A program made the translations under genes and the position numbers. This document shows, one piece after another, positions 1-5,837 of a stretch of 7,357 nt of DNA. This stretch comes from Thermoplasmatota archaeon (GTDB lineage Archaea; Thermoplasmatota; E2; DHVEG-1): the NCBI GenBank assembly GCA_030609445.1, contig JAUWCF010000044.1, forward strand, positions 1 through 7,357, given 5' to 3'. Below the pieces are notes generated by a model. It was not told where the DNA came from, did not search any database, and saw only the letters and a list, made by a program, of their open reading frames with translations. How positions within the stretch are numbered: position 1 is the stretch's first letter; each line of letters starts with the position of its first letter.

Positions 1-55
1 ATTAGTTAGATTTAGAAGCATCATATGGTCATGTCGCTATGAATATCAAGAATAA

Positions 56-232
56 TTGTGCATAAATTTTAGCTATTTGTTCACTCAAACGGCTAAAACT
101 ATGGTTTTAGCATTTAAAACTGGCCCGATTCTTAGAGACTATTCAAAGAATAACATATACACAACTATCGATGCAAAGATTATGGATGGTGATGAGATAA
201 CACTCTCTCCACCAGTTGTCTCAGGTGGATAA
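56..232 (+). pseudogene. MoaD/ThiS-like ubiquitin-fold protein, 3' end (5' part missing or frameshifted)
   Basis: The reading frame open from position 56 to the TAA at 230-232 ends in DGDEITLSPPVVSGG. This matches the C-terminal signature of MoaD/ThiS/SAMP-type sulfur carriers, in which an acidic DGDE turn and a PPVxGG tail precede the terminal Gly-Gly that is adenylated and thiocarboxylated. Such proteins act in molybdopterin or thiamine synthesis or in archaeal sulfur transfer and protein tagging. The first ATG in frame is at 101, giving only 43 residues against a usual 75-90. A TAA at 53-55 blocks the frame further upstream, and no good N-terminal MoaD match is visible in the other frames of bases 1-55, so the gene is probably truncated or frameshifted. 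The tail has one extra Val (PPVVSGG rather than PPVSGG). The stop lies 6 nt before the next gene, so the two may be co-transcribed. The family call rests on the C-terminus alone. Confidence 0.5.
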
Positions 233-238
233 ATTATA

Positions 239-1594
239 ATGATGGCAAAATCAAAATTATCAATTATTCTTCTTTTCTTTGTATTTATAACTCTTATGCA
301 GTCGGTTGCTGCTGAAGAACTCATTGTCGTAGATTTCTATTATTCAGCATCATGTGGATCATGTGATGCATATAAACCAATCATTAGACAGATAGAAGAC
401 GAGGTGAATTATAACGGAAAGGTTGTTACAAATTGGAAAGACGTCGGTTCAAATGATACATATTATCAGGAGTGGAGGGATTATGATTTTTATGGTTATC
501 CAAGCGTAGTCGTCTGTATTAATAAAGATAATGTAACTAAAATCCCAAAAAGCATTCTTACCTATGCTAAGGTGTCAGAGACTATAGATTTATATCTTGC
601 AGGAATTGAAGCTAATCCGACATATGATGAAGGTATACTTCGATTTGACATACCTTTTATAGGAAATGTATCGGTGAATCTCTCAAGTCTTTCTCTACCT
701 GTTCTTACTGTATTGTTAGGTGCTGTTGATAGTGCCAATCCTTGTTCGATTTTTATTTTATTCATTCTTCTCAGCTTGCTTGTTCATTCACAATCACGAA
801 AAAGAATGCTCTTGGTTGGAGGCATCTTCATCTTCTTTTCTGGACTCTGGTATCTTATCTTCATGTTTATCCTGTTAAGGACATTTGGTGCTTTAGAAGC
901 AGGAATACTCTCAATTGTTGTCGGTAGTATAGCAATTATTTTTGGGATATTTAATATTAAAGATTTTTTCTTTCCAAAAAAAGGAGCGTCTCTCAGTATA
1001 CCTGAAGAAAAAAAACCAGGATTATACAAACAGATGAGAAACATCGTAAAAACTCCTTCTGTCTTCGCCGCAATTATTGGTACAATATTTTTAGCAGTGA
1101 CCGTTAATTTATTTGAATTATTATGCAGTCTTCAATGGCCTCTCTATTATATAGCTAGATTAAGCCAGTATAATTTTACCGATACTCAAAATTATATGCA
1201 TATAATTTTTTATAATATCGTCTATGTCATCCCTCTTATTGTTATTGTGTTACTTTTTATCTTCTCTATTAGTCGAATGAAGATTTCAGAATGGCAAGGT
1301 CAAAAGTTAAAATTGTTCTCTGGTATTATGATTTTCTCATTTGGCTTGCTCTTTATAATTGATTATAAGATGTTAGAAGACTTTGTAACACCAATAGCAT
1401 TACTTTTGTTTAGTATAGTATCAACAGTTGTTATCTCTTATATCTGGATGAAATGTTCAGGAGGCAAATGGGGAGTAAGGTTATCTTTGTTAAAGGAAAA
1501 AATTGGAAAATGGGAGAAAGAAGGATGTAAGGTAGATAAACTGGAAGAAAAGATAGAGTCAAAAGAAAAAAAATCTAAGAAAAAGAAGAATTGA
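239..1594 (+). CDS. Secreted thioredoxin domain fused to CcdA/DsbD-like membrane domain (thiol-disulfide transporter)
   Basis: This is a 451-residue membrane protein predicted to move reducing equivalents across the cytoplasmic membrane to a thioredoxin-like domain outside. Residues 1-25 form a signal peptide or anchor (Lys4 and Lys6, hydrophobic 7-20, AA before Glu26). Residues about 26-125 are thioredoxin-like, with the active site C39-G-S-C42 and a probable cis-Pro at P88 (GYPS). Residues about 150-403 hold roughly seven hydrophobic segments (about 150-182, 190-213, 219-240, 272-298, 323-345, 357-375, 383-403). Two signature cysteines sit in membrane segments: C169 in DSANPC and C296 in FELLC, the spacing expected of CcdA/DsbD-type transporters. 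The tail 415-451 is very rich in Lys and Glu, may form a short coiled coil, and is probably cytoplasmic. Start codons at 239 and 242 are adjacent and not distinguishable. The substrate is unknown; maturation of extracytoplasmic thiol proteins or cytochromes is possible. No neighbour supports a specific partner. Domain calls are from motifs; the function is inferred. Confidence 0.8.
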   Translation: MMAKSKLSIILLFFVFITLMQSVAAEELIVVDFYYSASCGSCDAYKPIIRQIEDEVNYNGKVVTNWKDVGSNDTYYQEWRDYDFYGYPSVVVCINKDNVTKIPKSILTYAKVSETIDLYLAGIEANPTYDEGILRFDIPFIGNVSVNLSSLSLPVLTVLLGAVDSANPCSIFILFILLSLLVHSQSRKRMLLVGGIFIFFSGLWYLIFMFILLRTFGALEAGILSIVVGSIAIIFGIFNIKDFFFPKKGASLSIPEEKKPGLYKQMRNIVKTPSVFAAIIGTIFLAVTVNLFELLCSLQWPLYYIARLSQYNFTDTQNYMHIIFYNIVYVIPLIVIVLLFIFSISRMKISEWQGQKLKLFSGIMIFSFGLLFIIDYKMLEDFVTPIALLLFSIVSTVVISYIWMKCSGGKWGVRLSLLKEKIGKWEKEGCKVDKLEEKIESKEKKSKKKKN

Positions 1595-1633
1595 GCTTGT
1601 AGTTTTTAAACAATAATCTTTATCAATACTTTA

Positions 1634-1765
1634 TCAACTATGTTGCTCAACAAGATCTGTAATATCCGTTGGGAACTGAGCCTGTTTCACATCTGCTGTT
1701 TTAAACGCCTCGATTTTCGATTTAGCAGTACCTTTTCCTTGCGCAATAATTGCTCCTGCATGTCC
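1634..1765 (-). pseudogene. sucD: Succinyl-CoA synthetase alpha subunit, C-terminal fragment
   Basis: Read on the minus strand, the frame ending at the TGA (complement of 1634-1636) encodes GHAGAIIAQGKGTAKSK followed by IEAFKTADV and a short acidic end. This is the conserved C-terminal segment of SucD, normally RMGHAGAII-GGKGTA-KI-A. SucD is the CoA-binding, phosphohistidine subunit that interconverts succinyl-CoA and succinate with ADP or GDP phosphorylation, and is normally about 290 residues; only about 44 recognisable residues remain. Homology stops just upstream of GHAG: the usual Met is replaced by Val, and the bases beyond belong to korB on the other strand. An ATG (complement of 1799-1801) makes a 55-codon open frame, but its first codons are antisense korB, so it is not a real gene start. 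The fragment converges on the thioredoxin/CcdA gene, with only about 40 T-rich bases between them. Non-functional remnant. Confidence 0.72.
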
Positions 1766-2018
1766 AACTGCATTTGGGCGACGTAATAAACTTGGTGACA
1801 TCAAAAAACTATGGGACTGGTATGATGATAATACTATTCTTATAGAGGATTATGAAAAAATTATGAATTATGGCACCGAAGAAGAAAAAGAAAAAATAAA
1901 AGATAAAATGCAAATTGGTGTCTTCCAGGATATTCAAAAACCCGGGTTTTTTGAGGAATATGAAAAACTGGTGATGAAGATTCAAGAGAAAAAAATTAAG
2001 GGAGGCGGGGGGGAAGAA
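1761..2018 (+). pseudogene. korB: 2-oxoacid (2-oxoglutarate):ferredoxin oxidoreductase beta subunit, C-terminal fragment
   Basis: The frame beginning at 1761 reads CPTAFGRRNKLGDIKKLWDW, matching the CPTxFGRRNK element that follows the thiamine-diphosphate-binding half of KorB-type subunits. It continues to QIGVFQDIQKPGFFEEYEKL, the typical KorB ending (IGxFxDxxxPxFxEEYxxL). KorB binds thiamine diphosphate and an Fe-S cluster and, with KorA, oxidises 2-oxoglutarate to succinyl-CoA while reducing ferredoxin. Only about 80 residues of a usual 270-290 survive, and the catalytic part is missing. There is no proper start; the ATG at 1863 is internal. The frame has no stop at the expected KorB end. 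It runs through a Gly-rich stretch coded by a G-rich tract straight into the korC start, suggesting a one-base loss in the A-run near 1988-1995. I favour 2-oxoglutarate as substrate because a sucD fragment is adjacent, but other 2-oxoacids are possible. Confidence 0.72.
2001..2013 (+). promoter_or_regulatory. Shine-Dalgarno-like G-rich site for korC remnant
   Basis: GGAGG at 2001-2005 followed by a run of seven G at 2007-2013 lies 5-13 nt ahead of the ATG at 2019. It resembles the ribosome binding site of the former korC gene. It now precedes only a truncated frame. Confidence 0.45.
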
Positions 2019-2051
2019 ATGAAAAAGGAGATAAGAATCTGTGGTTTCGGA
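2019..2051 (+). pseudogene. korC: 2-oxoacid:ferredoxin oxidoreductase gamma subunit, N-terminal stub
   Basis: From the ATG at 2019 the first 11 codons read MKKEIRICGFG, which matches the start of KorC-type gamma subunits (usually continuing GQG and V-L-AG). The match breaks exactly after GFG: the frame becomes RLIVLQTMP and stops at 2079-2081. From about 2051 the DNA is instead the 3' part of hdrB in another frame. The location directly after a korB end, with a ribosome-binding-like G-rich tract, supports the identification, since korB and korC are normally adjacent. The stub is too short for a confident call by itself. Confidence 0.5.
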
Positions 2052-2305
2052 AGGCTCATCGTGTTACAAACTATGCCCTAGACAGAGGTGCTGATGCGAT
2101 GGTGCTTTCTTGTCCTTTGTGCTGGTTTAACCTTGACATGTGTGGTAAAGAAGCAGAAAAAATGTTTAGGGGATATAAACAAATACCTACTTACTATTAC
2201 ACTCAACTCATAGCTGTTGCACTAGGTTTGGATCCTAGTGTTTATGGTTTTGATCAACATGTTGTTGACCCGATGCTTTTGTTAAAGAAGAAGGGGGGTC
2301 TTTAA
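2051..2305 (+). pseudogene. hdrB: CoB-CoM heterodisulfide reductase subunit B, C-terminal fragment
   Basis: The frame from about 2051 to the TAA at 2303-2305 encodes the last 84 or so residues of HdrB. Visible features are ALDRGADAMVLSCPLCWFNLD, with the CPxC part of the second CCG cysteine cluster, then the family ending TQLIAVALGLDP and Y-GFDQHVVDP. HdrB carries a non-cubane [4Fe-4S] site that reduces the heterodisulfide (or a related disulfide) in HdrABC and is normally about 290 residues. The first CCG domain and the CCG half of the second are missing, and no stop-free path leads to a normal N-terminus: the frame is closed by a TAA at 1997-1999, and the bases before 2051 belong to korC. 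An internal ATG at 2099 could in principle start a 68-residue peptide lacking part of the cluster motif. Its place 28 nt before mvhG suggests that hdrB was once the upstream gene of this hydrogenase operon. Confidence 0.82.
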
Positions 2306-2333
2306 AAAATAAAAAAAAATTGAAGATTAAAAA

Positions 2334-3356
2334 ATGGTGGTAGTTATGGTTAAGGAAAAAAAGAAATCAGAAGATGGAAAAAACAAAAAACTGCAGCTTG
2401 CGTTTTATTGGGCCGCTAGTTGTGGTGGTTGTGAAATAGCAGTACTTGACATTGATGAAAAAATATTGGATGTTGTAGCAATTGCTGATATCCTATTTTG
2501 GCCAGTTGCAATGGATTTTAAATACAAGGATGTCGAAGCAATGAAGGATAACCATATTGACGTCTGCTTTTTCAATGGTGCAATTCGTACATCTGAACAG
2601 GAACATATGGCTAAACTTTTACGTAAGAAATCAAAAGTGCTTGTAGCATTTGGTTCTTGTGCTGTTGCTGGTGGCATACCTGGTCTTGCAAATATTGCTA
2701 ACCGCGAAGAAATTTTCAAAGTCTCGTATTTGGATAATCCATCGACTGATAACCCAAAAAAAGCCGTTCCTAAAACCTCAGTTAAGGTTAAAGAAGGAAC
2801 ACTAACACTACCGGAGTTTTATGATACTGTTAAAAGTCTTGATCAAACAGTTGATGTCGATTATTATCTACCCGGATGTCCCCCAACACCTGATCAGATT
2901 ATGACTGCTGTTGGCGCAATTGCTGAAAATAAACTACCGCCAAAAGGATCTGTAATTGGTCCATTAAAATCAGTATGTGATGAATGTAGATTTGAGAAAT
3001 CTGAAAAAAAGATAACAAAGATAAAACGGATCTACGAGCTAGATAAAATCGAGGATAAATGTCTACTTGAACAAGGTATAATATGTCTGGGGCCAGCAAC
3101 GCGTGGTGGATGCGGTGCACGATGCTTAGATGCAAACATGCCATGTACCGGCTGCGGTGGACCAACGCCTAACTCCTTAGATCAAGGTGCTAAGATGATG
3201 TCGGCTCTTGCATCTATTCTTGGACTGGAGGGTGAAGAAAAAATGAGTGAAGAAGAAATTCAGGAACTGATTGATCAGGTAGTTGACCCAGTTGGAACGT
3301 TTTATAAATATGGTCTTCCAACTGCTCTTATCAATAGGAAAGTGATGAAAAAATGA
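2334..3356 (+). CDS. mvhG: F420-non-reducing [NiFe] hydrogenase small subunit
   Basis: This is the electron-transfer small subunit of a group 3c (Mvh-type) hydrogenase. It passes electrons from the NiFe site of MvhA through Fe-S clusters to MvhD and heterodisulfide reductase in the cytoplasm. Counting from the ATG at 2334 (340 aa), the N-terminal domain has the proximal-cluster cysteines C30-GG-C33 (SCGGCE), C109 (GSCAVAGG) and C181 (LPGCPPTP). The C-terminal part holds further cysteines for two more clusters: C215/C218 (CDEC), C243, C251, C260, C264, C271 and C274 (PCTGCGGP). There is no Tat signal peptide, in keeping with a soluble enzyme. All expected ligands are present and the gene looks intact. 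A second ATG at 2346 has GGTGGT at 2336-2341 as a plausible ribosome binding site and may be the true start (336 aa); the upstream ATG has none. The gene follows the hdrB remnant by 28 A-rich bases and overlaps mvhA by 4 nt (ATGA). Confidence 0.95.
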   Translation: MVVVMVKEKKKSEDGKNKKLQLAFYWAASCGGCEIAVLDIDEKILDVVAIADILFWPVAMDFKYKDVEAMKDNHIDVCFFNGAIRTSEQEHMAKLLRKKSKVLVAFGSCAVAGGIPGLANIANREEIFKVSYLDNPSTDNPKKAVPKTSVKVKEGTLTLPEFYDTVKSLDQTVDVDYYLPGCPPTPDQIMTAVGAIAENKLPPKGSVIGPLKSVCDECRFEKSEKKITKIKRIYELDKIEDKCLLEQGIICLGPATRGGCGARCLDANMPCTGCGGPTPNSLDQGAKMMSALASILGLEGEEKMSEEEIQELIDQVVDPVGTFYKYGLPTALINRKVMKK

Positions 3357-4813
3357 AAACAATTACAATTGATCCAATAACCCGGCTTGAAGGACATGGT
3401 AAAATAAGTATTTTTCTTGATGCAAAAGGAGATGTTGCAAACGCGTATCTGCAGATTCCTGAACTGCGAGGATTTGAACGGTTCGCACGTGGTAGACGAG
3501 CAGAAGATATGCCTCAGATCACATCAAGAATTTGCGGTGTCTGTCCTGTTGCACATCATTTCGCAGCGACAAAAGCACTAGATGCTGCTTTCAATGTTGA
3601 ACCTACTTCTGCTGCAAAAAAACTCAGGGAGCTTATGTACTGTGGATACATCATTTATGATCATATTCTCCATTTTTATTATCTTGGAGGACCAGATTTT
3701 ATCGTTGGACCTGATGCACCACCAGCGAAAAGAAACATCCTTGGTGTAATCGAAAAAGCAGGTCTTGAAATTGGTAAAGAAGTAATCAAACACAGAGCAT
3801 ATGGTCAAAAAATAACTGCCATTCTTGGTGGAAAAGCTACTCACCCTGTTTGTGGACTACCTGGTGGAGTATCAAAAGGTCTTAACAAAGATGAAGTAAA
3901 AGACATAGAAACAATGGGTAAATCCTGCGTTGAATTTGCTAAATTCTCATTGAAATTATTTGATGATATAGTGTTGAAAAACAAGGATTATTTAGATATG
4001 ATTCTTAGTGACCCATATACTCTGAAAACATACAACATGGGACTTGTTGATAAAAACAACAAGGTAAACTTCTACGATGGAAAAATACGAGTAACCGACC
4101 AGAAAGGAAAGGAACATGTAAAATTCGATGTCAAAGACTACTATAAGATTGTTGCTGAACATGTTGAAGAATGGAGTTACACCAAATTTACATATCTAAA
4201 AGATATTGGCTGGAAAGGTTTCAAAGATGGCAAAGAAAGCGGAATTTACAGAGTGGGGCCACTCGGCCGTCTCAATGCTGCAGAAGGTATGGCTACTCCA
4301 TTAGCGGACAAGGAATACAAACGATTTTTTGAAACACTAGGAGGTAAAGCAGTGAATTCTACACTTGCTTTCCACTGGGCACGACTCATCGAACTCCTCC
4401 ATGTCTCAGAGAGAGCAATGGAATTAATCAAAGATCCTGAGATCACTTCGACAAAAATTAGGAATCCCGTAGGTGAACCCGGTGAAGGAATCGGTGTAAT
4501 TGAAGCTGCTCGTGGAACACTAATTCATCATTACAAACTTGATAAAAACGGACTAATAGACAAGGCTAACCTTATTGTTGCAACAACAAACAATGCAGGA
4601 GCTATCAATATGTCAGTACGGGATGCGGCAAAGGGAGTTATAAAGAAAGGAAAGGTCAACGATGGATTGCTAAACATGGTAGAAATGGCATTCCGTGCTT
4701 ATGATCCTTGTTTTGCCTGTGCAACACACACCCTACCTGGTGGCATGCCACTTGAAGTAAATATTTATGATAAAAACAAAAAGCTATACAAAACACTTAG
4801 ACGAAGTTTGTAG
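3353..4813 (+). CDS. mvhA: F420-non-reducing [NiFe] hydrogenase large (catalytic) subunit
   Basis: This 486-residue catalytic subunit splits H2 at a NiFe(CN)2CO centre. Its N-terminus has the conserved TRLEGHG (residues 10-16), followed by RICGVCPVAHH with ligands C61 and C64. Near the end DPCFACATH gives ligands C453 and C456, so all four Ni/Fe-binding cysteines are present. Both C-terminal ligand codons are TGT cysteine codons, so this is not a selenocysteine form. Other family signatures are GIYRVGPLGRLNAAEG and the long HWARLIELLH helix. After His459 a 27-residue tail (460-486) remains, which hydrogenase proteases normally remove once nickel is inserted; the matching protease is the next gene. 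Length and motifs fit group 3c MvhA/VhcA. Translation is probably coupled to mvhG through the ATGA overlap. It assembles with MvhG and MvhD, and in known archaea with HdrABC. Confidence 0.96.
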   Translation: MKTITIDPITRLEGHGKISIFLDAKGDVANAYLQIPELRGFERFARGRRAEDMPQITSRICGVCPVAHHFAATKALDAAFNVEPTSAAKKLRELMYCGYIIYDHILHFYYLGGPDFIVGPDAPPAKRNILGVIEKAGLEIGKEVIKHRAYGQKITAILGGKATHPVCGLPGGVSKGLNKDEVKDIETMGKSCVEFAKFSLKLFDDIVLKNKDYLDMILSDPYTLKTYNMGLVDKNNKVNFYDGKIRVTDQKGKEHVKFDVKDYYKIVAEHVEEWSYTKFTYLKDIGWKGFKDGKESGIYRVGPLGRLNAAEGMATPLADKEYKRFFETLGGKAVNSTLAFHWARLIELLHVSERAMELIKDPEITSTKIRNPVGEPGEGIGVIEAARGTLIHHYKLDKNGLIDKANLIVATTNNAGAINMSVRDAAKGVIKKGKVNDGLLNMVEMAFRAYDPCFACATHTLPGGMPLEVNIYDKNKKLYKTLRRSL

Positions 4814-4826
4814 AGGAAAACAAAAA

Positions 4827-5291
4827 ATGAAAACCATAGTCCTAGGAGTTGGAAACCCGATTCTATCTGATGACGGAGTTGGAATACACGTTGCAAACCA
4901 GCTAAAACAAAAAATCAATGACCCAAACATTGCAATAGATGAAGCACTCACAGGCGGTATGAACCTGCTAGATCTAATCCTAGGATATGACAAAGCAATA
5001 ATAATTGATGCGGTCAAGATAGACAATGGTGAAGAGGGAGAGGTGAAAAGAATCCCTCTACGCAATTTCTCTACAATGCACTCATGCAACCCTCATGATG
5101 TGTCACTAACCGAAGCTATTCAAATGGCAGAGAAACTTGGGGAGACAAGGATTCCCAAAGAAATCGTCATCATAGGAATAACGATGAAAAAACTGCCATG
5201 TGAATTTGGAGAAAAACTTAGTGAAAAAATAGCTACGGCAGTTCCAAAAGCCGTAGAAATGACGCTTAATGAAATAAAAAAAGATAATTAA
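4827..5291 (+). CDS. Hydrogenase maturation endopeptidase (HyaD/HycI/FrhD family)
   Basis: This 154-residue protease should cleave the C-terminal tail of MvhA after the last Cys-x-x-His motif, closing the NiFe site. It begins with LGVGNPILSDDGVG, the hallmark of the M52 family. By comparison with E. coli HybD (Glu16, Asp62, His93, which bind nickel in the precursor) the likely equivalents are D16, D61 (in the IIIDA strand) and H90 (in NPHDVSL); Asp in place of Glu at the first site is seen in other family members. I place the start at 4827 because the conserved strand begins MKTIVLGVGN there. The frame extends to an ATG at 4767, but the extra 20 residues overlap the end of mvhA and do not look like the family. 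AGAGG-like bases at 4812-4816, overlapping the mvhA stop, could serve as ribosome binding site. It is intact and surely dedicated to the neighbouring hydrogenase. Confidence 0.92.
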   Translation: MKTIVLGVGNPILSDDGVGIHVANQLKQKINDPNIAIDEALTGGMNLLDLILGYDKAIIIDAVKIDNGEEGEVKRIPLRNFSTMHSCNPHDVSLTEAIQMAEKLGETRIPKEIVIIGITMKKLPCEFGEKLSEKIATAVPKAVEMTLNEIKKDN

Positions 5292-5302
5292 AATCTCAAG
5301 TT

Positions 5303-5309
5303 GAGGTGA
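5303..5309 (+). promoter_or_regulatory. Shine-Dalgarno site of mvhD
   Basis: GAGGTGA matches the anti-Shine-Dalgarno of archaeal 16S rRNA and lies 8 nt before the ATG at 5318. It settles the start: an in-frame GTG at 5306 lies inside this site and is therefore unlikely to be used. Confidence 0.7.
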
Positions 5310-5317
5310 AAGAAAAG

Positions 5318-5740
5318 ATGGCAAAAGAATTCGAACCAAATATTATCGGGTTTTTATGTAACTGGTGTTCCTATGCTGGTGCTGATCTAGCGGGAACAAG
5401 CAGGATAAAATATCCGCCAAATATTAAATCAATACGTGTGATGTGCTCAGGGCGAGTTGACACAGTGTTTGTACTCGAGGCTTTGAAAAAGGGTGCCGAC
5501 GGGGTACTTATTGCTGGATGTCATCCAGGTGACTGCCACTATCAATCTGGGAACTACAAAACAAATAGACGCATCAAACTTTTGAAAAAATTCCTAGGAG
5601 AAATGGGAGTAGAACCAGCTCGTGTAAGATTTGAGTATATCTCTGCTTCTGAAGGGCAAAAATTTGCTCAGGTTGTTACTGAGTTTGTAGATGAACTCAA
5701 AAAAATGGGACCAAGCACTTTGAAAACACAACTAGAATAG
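5318..5740 (+). CDS. mvhD: F420-non-reducing hydrogenase iron-sulfur subunit D
   Basis: MvhD (140 aa from the ATG at 5318) is the small [2Fe-2S] protein that connects MvhAG to heterodisulfide reductase subunit A. Its five conserved cysteines are visible: C14 and C17 (FLCNWCSYAG), C43 (RVMCSGRVD), and C68 and C73 (IAGCHPGDCHYQSGNYK). The ending FAQVVTEFVDELKKMGPS is typical of the family. Length is normal, so the gene looks complete. It follows the protease gene after about 26 nt with its own strong ribosome binding site, and is the last gene of the hydrogenase operon. In the well-known methanogen order mvhD comes first (D-G-A), so the last position here is a local variant. Related MvhD/FlpD domains also serve formate dehydrogenases, but the MvhGA neighbours make the hydrogenase role the natural reading. 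Confidence 0.95.
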   Translation: MAKEFEPNIIGFLCNWCSYAGADLAGTSRIKYPPNIKSIRVMCSGRVDTVFVLEALKKGADGVLIAGCHPGDCHYQSGNYKTNRRIKLLKKFLGEMGVEPARVRFEYISASEGQKFAQVVTEFVDELKKMGPSTLKTQLE

Positions 5741-5760
5741 AATTCGTTTCAATTGCATCT

Positions 5761-5773
5761 ATCCTTTTATTCA
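5761..5773 (+). terminator. Possible T-rich terminator after the hydrogenase operon
   Basis: A pyrimidine-rich stretch (ATCCTTTTATTCA) lies about 20 nt after the mvhD stop. Archaeal transcription often ends at short T-rich runs without a hairpin. The run is short and the call is weak. Confidence 0.25.
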
Positions 5774-5780
5774 GTTAATC

Positions 5781-5803
5781 CAAAGTAAATAGTAATATAA
5801 CTA
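5781..5803 (+). promoter_or_regulatory. Possible archaeal promoter (purine-rich BRE plus AT-rich TATA box) for malic enzyme
   Basis: The stretch CAAAGTAAATAGTAATATAA lies about 38-57 nt before the malic enzyme start. It could act as a BRE/TATA element giving a short leader. The 97-nt gap after mvhD, compared with gaps of 26 nt or less between the hydrogenase genes, supports a separate promoter. The region is AT-rich anyway, so this is only suggestive. Confidence 0.3.
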
Positions 5804-5837
5804 AACTAGATATCCTCTGAGCCTTGTGGGGAATGTT

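Noticed and set aside
1634..1801. 55-codon minus-strand open frame with an ATG, a possible small protein
   Set aside because: Its first codons are antisense to conserved korB sequence, and the rest is the SucD C-terminus, so it is a fragment and not a new small gene.
1863..2081. Open frame of 72 codons starting at ATG 1863, a possible small novel gene
   Set aside because: It is the read-through of the korB tail, the korC start and then out-of-frame hdrB; the ATG is internal to korB.
2405..2719. Minus-strand open frame of 104 codons inside mvhG, and similar antisense frames elsewhere
   Set aside because: They lie opposite strongly conserved coding sequence, resemble no family, and are explained as shadows.
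4701..4735. Selenocysteine (UGA) at the NiFe ligand position, as in VhuU-type enzymes
   Set aside because: Both ligand codons in DPCFAC are TGT, and there is no in-frame TGA.
4767..4826. Upstream ATG extending the protease by 20 residues
   Set aside because: The extension overlaps the mvhA 3' end and comes before the conserved first strand MKTIVLGVGN; ATG 4827 fits the family.
5306..5317. GTG start for mvhD
   Set aside because: The GTG lies inside the GAGGTGA ribosome binding site that serves ATG 5318.
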